NCBI GenBank assembly: GCA_944474755.1
Contig: OX104114.1
Coordinates: 24,885,220 to 24,949,219, forward strand
DNA from: Limnoperna fortunei
Lineage: Eukaryota > Mollusca > Bivalvia > Mytilida > Modiolidae
DNA length: 64,000 bases
Reading direction: 5' to 3'
The notes beneath the pieces are model-generated. The model did not search any database and had not been told where the DNA came from. It saw nothing but the letters and a program-made list of their open reading frames with translations. Positions 25,180 to 36,023 of the stretch are shown in pieces. Position numbers and translations under genes: made by a program. Numbering within the stretch: position 1 is the first letter of the stretch; each line of letters starts with the position of its first letter.

Positions 25180-28000
25180 TGTTGTTTCACAGTAAGGGAA
25201 TATGAGAGCGATGACATTGCTTCGGATTCGGAAGATGAAAAACGGCTACGACAAGCTGAAACCGGGATCCCTGTTTCATGAAGGAGAAGAAAAACAGAGC
25301 TAAACCTATATTCGAAACCCACATCAGCTGCTACCGTTACGAGACCAACTTCTGAAACGTCTCAGTATTCTAGTTTTCCTCAGTTCCAGTAGCCTTTTCA
25401 CTGGAGCCGTCTCTGCAAGGCGACCCCTAAGACAGCAACAATCAGAGGAACAAAGTAAAATTTTAGATTTAGTATTTAGAGTGTCATATACTAGTAACTT
25501 ACTCATTGAGCATGGATGTTTTCTTTGAGCACGCAAGAAATTGCAAAAACGTTGATTTTTCTAAAACGGCTTAATGGGTTAAATATAGTTTTAAAAGAAT
25601 ATAGATTTTTGGAGGCATATGGGGGCAATTAAATTTATTTTAGATACTATTAATAATTGCTATTTAATCCATTTTAGCCTTAGTCCGCCTCCAATAGAAC
25701 ATAGTTATAGTGTAGATTAAACTGTTTAATGACCTATGAGACAATGGATGCATTTATGGACTTCCTTTTCAGTCATTTGTTGTAAATTCCTTTAGTGTAG
25801 CTGTTAAAAAATCGGAGGGAAAGAGAGAATAATTTTAGATTTAAGTAAAATAAATAAAATACAAAGTCAAAATTTAAGTTCGAAGACAGGAGAATTGCCG
25901 GTCAATATTTTTAAAAAGATTTTTTTTTGTAAAATTCAACTTGACAAGTGAGTATTTTCATATTGATATTTACGCGCAACAACACACATATCTTGTTTTT
26001 TCATGGAAACGAAAATTTTACCGCTTTTCAGGATTAGCTTTTGGTCTGGCTTCAGCTTCTTACATTTTTAACAAAATGTTTGAGATTTATTGTAAAGTAC
26101 TGGTGAACGAACGGGGTAAGCATAGTTTTTGTATTTAGACCACGGTCTAGATCTAGGTGATAGCTATTATACTTGTCGAATAAATTCTGAATCTATGAAG
26201 AATACTATGACAAAAGCAGTTTTTTATATATTAACAATGACATTTTTGAACCTGTTCAGCGCTAAGAATGATTAGGATTAGTATGGACAAATTACTTACT
26301 CTAACCATTACTGACCATCGTATTAAAGACGCTCATAAAACGTAAGACTTTTTATTGGAAAATTTCCTCGCGATACTTGTTAAGGAACGCGATGGAAAAA
26401 ACTTTATGCATAGTGTAAAAAGTATCGACTTACTTTTAAAAAGCATCGGCTTGCTGTATTAGAGATATTTTTCCCGAAATTATAGTTTATTAAGATGACA
26501 GCAATGTAGAGGCTGCTGCCTATACTGTAGAGATTAACAAAAAGTTTTTTTCATTAAGCACGTGATTCACATAAACAGAAAACAACGGAAGCCGTAAGGG
26601 GACATCAAAAATAAGATTTTTTTTTTTAATTCGTTATCTCGATAAAACAGTCTATCGTTATCTCGAGAAAACGATACTTTTATATCGTGATCTCAATATA
26701 AAGTTTCGTTATCTCGAGAAAACGAAATTGTTATATCGAGATCTCGGTAAAACAATGAATTGTTATCTCGAGAAAACGATATCGTTATATCGTGATCTCG
26801 AGAAAACGATATTGTTATATCGTGATCTCGAGAAAACGATACTGTTATCTAGAGAAAACGATATTGATATCTCGAGAAAACGATATTGTTATATCGTGAT
26901 CTCAATATAAAATGTATATTTATCTCGAGAAAACGATACTGTTATCTCGAGAAAACGATATTGTTAAATCGTCATCTCGAAAAAACAAGTGTATCGTTAT
27001 CTCGAGAAAACGATCTGGTATTGTTATATTGAGATCTCGATAAAAATAGATCGTTATCTCGAGAAAGCAATATACAACAATATAACGAAATCTTTATATT
27101 GAGATCACGATATAACAGTATCGTTTTCTCGAGATAACGATAGACTGTTTTATCGAGATCTCGATATAACAATTTTGTTTTATCGTGATAACGAATTAAA
27201 AAAAAAATTCTTATTGTTGATGTCCCTTTACGGCTTCCGTAGAAAACTGAGTTCGTGGCGGTCGAGAAATAAGAGCAATACAGCTAGCTCTGTGTGCTTT
27301 ATAATCTGTATTTAAAACTAGAACAGAATAGTACAATAAAAAAAAAATTATTAAGCAAAACTACATGCGGATTGTCCAAAAGGGCAGCACAAAAATGCAT
27401 TTACAGAATCTCGCATACAACATTTTAAAAATATGTTTAAGCTTAGGAATAAGTCCGTTCCTTTTCAGTCTGGATTCCTAAATTCAAAAATATTAAAGCG
27501 GATTTTATTTCAAATATTATTGACTGTGATGACTGCGAAGCATCGTATGATTTCTTTTCATTTATGGAGAAATTATGTGGTACTTTTAACAATTCTAAAT
27601 TGCATCGGTTTAATTCCAAAGTGTGGAATCCTGGTGAGTAGACAATTTTGAATGTAGAAAAGATAATAACTGACTTGCTCCACCGATAAATCTCATTACT
27701 AAAACTATGAACCATTTAGTATTATGCCGAGCAAAAAGAACTCTAATAATTCCTAAATGGCCTTTTCGTACTGTAATATTTCATCGAAATATGTTTAAAC
27801 ATATTTATTGTTTAAACAGAAGACGGATCAGGCACAAATTATAGCAATTTAGAATCGCCTTCTCTGTAAATGTATCCTATAAATGTATTTTACAATCAAC
27901 TATGACAAAGATCAGAAATGGATATAAACATGACGTAAAAAATTCATATGAACATTCAACTGGGTGGTACAGTTCACATAGTACAGTCTTTCACGAAGTA
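25180..28000 (+). mobile_element. DIRS-like retroelement remnant
   Basis: Decayed plus-strand coding runs through several frames. It has an acidic and basic gag-like part (REYESDDIASDSEDEKRLRQ, near 25200). An RT entry block reads NGCIYGLPF and SVAVKKSEGKR (near 25740-25820). The core is HIDIYAQQHTYLVFSW with RFSGLAFGLASASYIFNKM (25960-26080), the arrangement of DIRS-type reverse transcriptases (SGYHHIDI...YLGFSW...LPFGLASAPYIFTK). Later RNase H-like pieces (YDFFSFMEKL, near 27540; LIIPKWPF-like, near 27750) continue beyond a MITE inserted at 26585-27240. Multiple stops and frameshifts show it is dead. No tyrosine recombinase segment was recognised. Confidence 0.7.
26585..27240. mobile_element. 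656-bp palindromic MITE with TATCTCGAGA repeats
   Basis: The ends are long inverted repeats of about 60 bp, starting ACGGAAGCCGTAA at 26585 and mirrored to 27240, followed by A/T homopolymer and TTCGTTATC. An 8-bp flanking duplication, AGAAAACA (26577-26584) versus AGAAAACT (27241-27248), indicates transposition; 8 bp suggests a hAT-type mobiliser. The interior is built from many copies of a short palindromic word (GTTATCTCGAGAAAACGATA) in both orientations, so much of the element can fold on itself. It is non-coding and inserted in the DIRS-like remnant. Confidence 0.9.
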
Positions 28001-28239
28001 TTTAGGAAGAAAAACAAAAAACAGAAACAAAGGGCCGGAAAAGGAGGGAGGTCGAAAATTGATGCAACTCCGTTTTACATTTAAAGTTTAAGTTGTTGTG
28101 AGTCGTCCGGTTCCTTTGATATATATTACTGAACATGCTGAAATATTAAGCAGTTGTTTTTATAGCTGTCAGTAACTATGTCATTTTACAGTGTATTACA
28201 ATTAAAACGAAAATTAAACAATAGTGAATTTGTTTCTAA

Positions 28240-29720
28240 TTTAAGTCTAGGTATATGGTAGTTTCTGCAGGACATAAAGTAGTGTTCTACAGTTTCAGAA
28301 GCAGTACCACATGAACATATCGAACTTTTAATAAGCTTGGCTCTAAATAGGTCAGTGAACTGCATTTTTGGCGCAGTCTAGTATGAAGAATGTTTATATA
28401 TCTGTTCCCATTGAAGTAATAGGCCGGTGGTTTTTTGTAGTGGCAATATCTTGCCCTCAATGAACACTTGAAAATGTTTAGTTACGGAGAATTTCGTATA
28501 GATATGTCGAGATCATTGCAAAGTTTACGTGTAGCTCGGAAGAAAGATGCTGGAATAAAGTAAGACGTGTTAATGGAACAGAGTAATTTTCTACTACTAC
28601 GTAAATTGTAAATGGTGGTTTCAGCGACAGTTGGCGGCATCAGATCAACTAGGTATTCTGGAAATTGACCATGGGCAATATTATAGAAAAAGACAAGATT
28701 TTCCGTTCCCGTCTACTCGCAATGTGCTCCCATCCAGTCTCTTGAAAATGAAGTCTGCACTGGTATACATAGTGAGTCCATTGATAACTCTCCCAGCTTG
28801 ACAGTTGTCCGACAGCTCGCATGAATATTCTAGAATTAGAAGAATATAATGTGAGATAAATCAGCTCTAAGTATTTTCGATTTTACTGAAATATACGCTT
28901 GCGAAAAACGTTTAACTTCTTTGAAGCTTTATCAATAATTCTATTGATGTGTACAGTTCATTTGCCATCGGAACTGAATATTAAACCCAGGTGTTTGTGA
29001 GAGACAACTGGGTCAGTGCGAAAGTTAGAACTGAAATGCTGAATACCATCATATCAGTTTTTTCTGGGTTTAGTTTGACTAACCAATTTTAGATATTTTC
29101 TTAATCAAAATTGACCATATTGACAAGAGTTTGTTAATTGCAAGCAGTATGCCTCTCTGAAGTGTCGTCGGCCAATAGTCGACAGTCCTAATATTTCATC
29201 AGCAATATCATTAACATATACAAGGAAAATGTGAGGACCAAGCACTAATCCCTGGGGTACACCAGTTTTTAAGTAGCCAAGATCAGATATGCCATGTTTC
29301 AGAACAACTTGTTGTCTTTCTTCTAAATAGGACCATCTTAGCAGGGTTCCATTTATACCATAATTCTCTAGTTTAAAAACAAGACCTTTGATCCACACAC
29401 TCTGTCCAGACTCTATCACAGAAAGTTACAGCTGTGTTGTGCCTATAATTTAAGGCTAATAACATTTCGTAATATTTTTCGACAAGTTAATGGCTAGTAG
29501 AATGTCCTGGCATGAATCCAGACTAAATTTAAACAGAAGGGAGTTCGAAAATAAATGGTTATAAATATATTATATAAACAATATTCTCTAAAACTTTGCT
29601 CATGCAGCATAATAATGCAACTGGTCTGTAATTAGACATAAGAGATAACGTGATTTTCGGAACAGATTTATCCAAATCGGATATATTGGATGTGAGCCTG
29701 TGTATGTCGTGGTAGATAAC
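28240..29720 (-). mobile_element. LINE (Jockey/CR1-like) ORF2 fragment, decayed
   Basis: Minus-strand reverse transcriptase in broken frames shows SNYRPVALLCCMSKVLENIV (near 29640), SGFMPGHSTS (near 29510), VWIKGLVFKLENYGINGTLL (29330-29400), RQQVVLKHG and TGVPQGLVLGPHIFLVYVND (29210-29270). The YADD-type catalytic box is lost at a gap. The C-terminal part gives YLVDLMPP, YNLRSS and the zinc motif CSCGTASETVEHYFMSC near 28300. The order matches a non-LTR ORF2. It has no endonuclease domain upstream and many lesions. Confidence 0.85.
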
Positions 29721-30904
29721 TTTTTTCTACTTATAATCTATTTTGTTAAGGCCGAATCTGTATTTCGGCCAGGCCGGTTTTTATTGAGAGCGAAGATGTA
29801 AAAAAACTAATATAAATATTTTTTTTGTATTTATAAAATTACATGTACGTTTTTCAGACGTCTTAAACTTTTCTATCTGGTACCACATAGAATAAGCACA
29901 GTCTGATTACTTGAAAGTTCTATTTCATTCATCTATATGAATCAAGACATTCAAAATTGAAAATCGATGAAGCTTTAACGCTGTAAAATGGGTTCATAAG
30001 CCTGCCAATTTTCCGATCCCAGCAGTTCATTTCTTTGTAAATCAGTTCGAGAAGGCTCAAGCGGTAACATTTAAAACGAAATTGGGCGCATTAAAAAGGA
30101 CAATAAAAAACGAAACATGTGCTGTGTTGTACCGGGGTGCAAAGCCCACACTAAACATTAATTTATGGAAGGGAGCCTAGTTTTATGCCTTTCACACGAT
30201 TTTAAAAGATGGTTCGCTGAGGAAAATGCCCCAACTCAAATAACTTGATACTACAAATCACGTGATACGATGCATTTAACTACCTTTCTTGCGTATTGTG
30301 CAACATTTTTCACCTACATCCAGCCGCCGTCTGAGCCATGCGTTTTTTTTGCTGTCCCAGATATTTCTCCAGGGTGCAAGATGTCATGGCACGAAGGATT
30401 CAATTTTGCCGTTTTTTTGTTCTGAAAAATAAAATCAATCATTGTATGTACCTGTTGGTTCTTTTTGCTATTTCCTTCAGTAAATCTATGGTGAAAAGCA
30501 AATAAAAGTAGGTAATTGGCTCTGCATTGTTACGAACAACAGGAATACCTCAAAAAGTCGCTCGTCTCTCCGATTCTGGCGGGAATGCTCTCATCCAAAC
30601 TGAAGCCATTGCTAAATGTACTCCAACAGCCGGATGAAGTGGATTTCAAGTCAAAACTTGCCCATAGACATACATAGTAGTAAAAAGCAAATAATTTATT
30701 TTTACTATAATATAAAGTGTAAAACATCTTTAAATGAAAATCGGTCGAAATCGGCCATTTGGCAGTGAAAGGTAACGTCAATCGACCCATTGCCAGTGAA
30801 ATGTAACGTCAATCGGCCCGAATATGTCTAGTGGCAGTCTAAGGTTTAATGCACATTTTTCGCCCTTTGTTAAATTCGGTCTGATGTATTTTTTATCACA
30901 CAGA

Positions 30905-31370
30905 TTGATTGATTGGATTTTTGCTTAACGTCAAGTGAGCAGTATGTCAGCTATATTCAGGACGAGAACAAGTTAACAAACAATCAATCAACTGAAAAAG
31001 GGGGTGGTATGGGACACAGAAACAAAATTTAGACTGCCACTGGAAAAAGTATGGAGTTTGGGTAGGGGCAGAAAATTTAGCCTTTTGTAGAGGCTACAAT
31101 GAGCCTACACTTTTTCGAAATCTACAGAAATGGTCTTTATCGTGCAAGGAGCGTGCACTCTGCAAACACGTTACCCGCGGTCCGCGGCCAGGCTTTCCGT
31201 ATTATTACCTGACAACCCCCTAACGAAAGGGTCTCCCCTATCCGCCATCCGGGGACGCGCTGGGCTGCTCTGTGAGTCGAGCACTGGGAACCCTCCTAGT
31301 ATGGTCCGGAAGGTCATATGGTAGTATATGGACCGGTCAGTCACCCAAAACAAAATATAAGGGCCAAAGC
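30905..31370 (+). repeat. Bivalve dispersed repeat, copy 2 (fullest)
   Basis: Begins GATTGATTGATTGG and contains ATATTCAGGACGAGAACAAG, GTAGAGGCTACAATGAGCCT, CCGTATTATTACCTGACAAC, CCGCCATCCGGGGACGCGCT and AACCCTCCTAGTATGG. Parts recur at 22030-22395, 32325-32575, 54990-55170 and 58340-58615, so this is an abundant interspersed family. Two short open frames inside (31130-31353) are by-products of the repeat. Confidence 0.75.
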
Positions 31371-32170
31371 TAAGATGAGTTCACTTGTAGTTAGCTTGAG
31401 TTTACACATAGATTTGATCATTTCATTTAGCGATTTAAACTCAGCATAGTTGATAATGTCAAACGAATTAACAGCTACTATATGACGGCAAATTCCACTT
31501 CATATTGACAAAAGAGAAGTTGTAAAGTTTACCTTTCCTATTTCGGATTTCTGCATAGAAATTTCTCAGTCGAAATATTCAATTAACTTTTTGTCAAATC
31601 TTCCTGTACCCTTGTTTCTTTAGGTCAGTCCTGAAAGTGTTGGAGTTTTTTTTGTGTTTAAACTATTAAAGAATCTTTGGTATTCAAAACTGTCTTCATT
31701 TCATCCTCGTTCAAAGACGCAAATCTTTGACTCATCTTTCACCAGACTGTGCAGACGACATATTTCTGTACTATGTATAGAATAAATTCGTGCCAAAACC
31801 GGTCTACTGCGGAATCCGGATTTTTAGTATCAAAACGAGGTCTGTCCATATACTCCGGCCGGTCTATACACGAGCATGTGGTCCGTTTAAGCTTACTAAA
31901 AATGAATGAATATTAATCTTAAAAGTATAATATGTACCTGTATATGTAGACTGTAGTTTTGTGTATGTTTTTTACACTGATAAGTTTATGTTTCTTGTTA
32001 ATTGATATATACTAATATATTTTTTTACGTATAAACTGGAGCGAGGGCGTTAAATAAATATTTGATCATCCGGGTTAACAAAAACATATTGCTCCAAGTA
32101 ATATTTTTGCCATGTCAAAAGATTAAGCACAAATTTGTGATTGAATGATGTGTCATGCACAACGATACTC

Positions 32171-32204
32171 TATAAAAAGATCATCCCAGTAGTATCTGAT
32201 CAGT
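32171..32204 (+). promoter_or_regulatory. TATA box and Inr of the putative lectin gene
   Basis: TATAAAAA starts at 32171 and an Inr-like TCAGT (32200-32204) lies 31 bases downstream, the canonical core-promoter spacing. A short 5' leader follows, then an ATG at 32235 with A at -3. Confidence 0.55.
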
Positions 32205-32234
32205 CAATCAACCCAAATTTCTAAAACCACGACA

Positions 32235-32252
32235 ATGACTAAAACATATCAG
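32235..32252 (+). CDS. Putative first coding exon of the C-type lectin gene
   Basis: ATG followed by codons for TKTYQ ends at a strong GTATGT donor (32253). The exon is phase 0 and joins in frame to the exon at 54407 (ICCVVFIGTLASSCHCF), completing a convincing secretion signal peptide: short polar start, hydrophobic core, small residues before the cleavage region. A TATA/Inr promoter lies just upstream. The two exons lie 719 and 283 bp outside the ends of the giant transposon, so removing the transposon would leave an ordinary intron of about 1 kb. The alternative is the ATG at 54392, which lies inside the acceptor tract of the 54407 exon. Confidence 0.55.
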
Positions 32253-32324
32253 GTATGTTTACTAATTTTTGACATTATTGTTTGTTTACCTTATTAAATA
32301 AGAAGGTTAATTACATACAAGCGA

Positions 32325-32575
32325 TTGATTTAATGCCTTGCTTTGCCTAAAGTGCACCTAGCAGTATTGGACGTTACAAAATAACAAACAATAAATCAAA
32401 TTGGAAACTAGCCGAATAAAATTGTAATTGATTCTTGAAATGTACAAAAGTGTTAATGTGGAACTTTCCGAACACTTTACTCACTTTGGTCAGCGGTGAG
32501 TCTTTCTGCAGTAACCTTCCCCTCCCTATCCTCCATCGGCAGACTCACGTTAAAACTCATTATAGCCACTAGTAA
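32325..32575 (+). repeat. Bivalve dispersed repeat, degraded copy
   Basis: Contains TTACAAAATAACAAACAATA, then CAGCGGTGAGTCTTTCTGCA and CCTCCCTATCCTCCATCGGC, in the block order of the 30.9-kb copy. It lies in lectin intron 1. Confidence 0.5.
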
Positions 32576-32971
32576 ATGTTTTCACCACCTCATTTAAATA
32601 TTTCAGATATATCAAATCAAGAGTTAGGTTTGAAAATATTAACAATTGTCTGCACTTTTGTATACTGGGACCATATTCGGAGGGGTCGACAGATCCCCTA
32701 AGTACGTCCCAAGCTGACGTGTTAAGACAGTTCCACTTTTATATTATTTCAGAGGTAAACACAAGAAGGCTCATTTAGCCGCTGCAAGAGGCTGTTTGCC
32801 AACTTGTTCCCGTTCTAAATATATAACTAAAATACTGCTCACTGAGCATCAATCAATCAATCTTTGTCTGCATTACTTTTGTATTCCTTTAAGTACTTTC
32901 TACTTTGTTTTATAAATTACACCACATCATTCACTGTTTTCCTAAGAGTAATCCGATATGAATGGCAGTTA

Positions 32972-33200
32972 CACAGCAAAAATAGCTACGGACGTTTAAC
33001 GGATGTGTAACTAAACATCCGTAAAACGTCCGTTTACCATATGTTTTACGTTCAAAACGGAAACATCCGTAAACCATCAGTACTGAAAACGTCCGTTTTA
33101 CATCCGTTTCATTAACGGACGTAAAGCCCAACGTCCGTAAAATGTCTGTAGATTAAACAGACGTAAATCAGACGTAAAACATCCGTAATACGGATGATGA
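32972..33200. repeat. Left terminal and subterminal repeat region
   Basis: After the 24-bp terminal repeat, at least eleven copies of ACGGATG, ACGGACG or their complements (CATCCGT, CGTCCGT), usually followed by T/A runs, crowd into about 215 bp in both orientations. Such arrays are the binding sites of the TnpA-type protein in plant CACTA elements; that role here is inferred. Confidence 0.88.
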
Positions 33201-33483
33201 TTAAAAATAAATTGGGCATTTGTATAATAGATAAAAAACACAATAAATGAACTTGAATACATCATAATTTATTAAAGGCAAGTATTCAGTCAATATAAAG
33301 ATAAGAAAACTTATCAAATTTATCTTAAATTAATGATTTTAAATTTTATATATATCACATTATATATAAATGTTCATATATTTATATAACAAGAACATTT
33401 TCTTGAATCATCAACTTCAAAAACATACATAATTGAAAAAAAAGTTTAATGGAAACAGAAAACAAAATACTATCATCCATTCA

Positions 33484-35850
33484 ATGAGTACAATGTGCCA
33501 CTTCTCTGATTCACCAAGTACTTTATGACATTACTCTGTTCATCGAGTACACTATGACATTACTATGATTCACCAAGTACACTTTGAAATTACTCTGATT
33601 CACCAAGTACACTTTGACATTACTCTGATTCACTGAGTACACTATGGCATTAACCTGTTCACCTAGTACACAATGTCATTACTTTGATTCACTAAGTACA
33701 CTTTGACATTAATCTGATTCACCTAGTATATATGACATTACTATAATTCACTGAGTACATTGACATTACTTAGATTCACCAAGTACATTATAACATTACT
33801 CTGATTCACCTAGTACACTATGACATTAATCTGTTCACCAAGTACACTATGTCATTACTTTGATTCACTAAGTACACTTTGACATTAATCTGATTCACAT
33901 AGTATATATGACATTACTATAATTCACTGAGTACAGTGACATTACTGAGATTCACCAAGTACACTTTGACATTAATCTGATTCACCTAGTACAATATGAC
34001 ATTACTATAATTCACTTAGTACAGTGACATTACTATGATTCACCAAGTATACTATGACATTAACCTGCTCACCCAATACACTATGACAGTACTCAGATTC
34101 ACCAAGTACACTTTGACTTTACTCTGATTCACCAAGTACACTATGGCATTAACCTGATTCACCAAGAACACTATGACATTACTCTACTTTACTGAGTACA
34201 TTATGACATTACTCTGATTCACCAAGTACACTATGACATTACTCTGATTCACCAAGTACACTATGACATTACTCTGATTCACCAAGTACACTATGACATC
34301 ACTCTGCTTTGCTGAGTACACTATGACATTTCTCTGATTCACCAAGTACACTATGACATTTCTCTGATTCACCAAGTACACAATGACATTACTCTGATTC
34401 ACCAAGTACACTATGACATTACTCTACTTCACTGAGTACACTATGACATTACTCTGATTCACCAAGTACACTATGACATTACTCTGATTCACAGAGTACA
34501 CTCGGACATTTCCCTGATTCACAGAGTATACTATGACATTAACCTGCTCACCCAGTACACTGACATTAATATGATTCACCTAGTACAATATGACATTACT
34601 ATAATTCACTGAGTACAGTGACATTACTCTGATTCACCAAGTACACTATGACATTACTCTGATTCACCAAGTACACTATGACATTACTCTACTGAGTACA
34701 CTATGACATTACTCTGATTCACCAAGTACACTATGACATTACTCTGATTCACCAAGTACACTATGACATTACTCTGATTCACAGAGTACACTATGACATT
34801 ACTCTACTTCACCAAGTACACTATGACATTACTCTACTTTACTGAGTACACTATGACATTACTCTACTTCACCAAGTACACTATGACATTACTCTGATTC
34901 ACAGAGTACACTATGACATTACTCTACTTCACCAAGTACACTATGACATTACTCTACTTCACCAAGTACACTATGACATTACTCTGATTCACAGAGTACA
35001 CTATGACATTAATCTGATTTACTGAGTACACTTTGACATTAATCTGATTTAACGTGTACACTATGTCATTACTCTGATTAACTGTGTACACTCACATTAC
35101 TCTGATTTACACTGTGTACACTATGACATTACTCTGATTAACTGTGTACACTCACATTACTCTGATTTACACTGTGTACACTATGTCATTACTCTGATTC
35201 ACATAGTACACTGTGACATTAATCTAATTCACCAAGTACACTATGACACTACTCTGATTCACTGTGACATTAATCTGATTCACAAAGTACACTATGACAT
35301 TACTCAGAATCACTGTGTAAATGAATTCACCGAGTACACTATGACACTACTCTGATTCACTGTGACATTAATCTGATTTAATGTATACAATATGACATTA
35401 ATCTGTTTTACTGAGTATACTGTGACATTAATCTGATTCACAAAGTACACTATGACATTACTCAGAATCACTGTGTAAATGAATTCACCAAGTACACTAT
35501 GATACTACTCTGATTCACCGATTACACTTTGACATCACTGATTCACTGTGACATTAATCTGATTTAATGTATACAATATGACATTACTCTGTTTTACTGA
35601 GTATACTGTGACATTAATCTGATTTAATGTATACAATATGACATTACTCTGTTTTACTGAGTATACTGTGACATTAATCTGATTTAATGTATACAATATG
35701 ACATTACTCTGTTTTACTGAGTATACTATGACATTAATCTGATTCACTGAGTACACTACAACATTAATCTGTCATATTAAACAACATATGACATTATTGT
35801 AAACCACTGAGCACATTATAAAATTAACTCTGATTCACTGAACATACCAT
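33484..35850. repeat. 30-bp minisatellite within the giant transposon
   Basis: About 79 tandem copies of a 30-bp unit (consensus GATTCACCAAGTACACTATG followed by ACATTACTCT). The centre (34.2-35.0 kb) is most homogeneous and the edges are diverged, with shortened units and ATAATTCACTG variants. Open frames on the minus strand (34184-34411, 35535-35756) are periodic artefacts. It lies between the left subterminal region and the transposase 3' end. Confidence 0.95.
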
Positions 35851-36023
35851 TATGTAAATTATACATCATTATCAGAAACTGAAAGGTCGTCAATTCATTA
35901 AGCACATTATTACAGTCTGATCAATTACATACCAAATGTTTAGGCCTAGGTGTAAAGACAACAAAGTAATGGCCAGGACAAGCTTTGAAAAGAAAAATTA
36001 TCTTAAAGATCAAGGTCAAATAT

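Noticed and set aside
31796..31895. Possible pogo-like terminal sequence (CCGGTCTA blocks)
   Set aside because: Only a loose resemblance; no opposite terminus or target duplication was found.
34184..35756. Minus-strand frames with repeated VIVYLVNQSN-type peptides
   Set aside because: These are periodic artefacts of the 30-bp minisatellite.
33484..35850. Possible CRISPR-like array
   Set aside because: Units abut without unique spacers and the context is an animal genome; it is a minisatellite.
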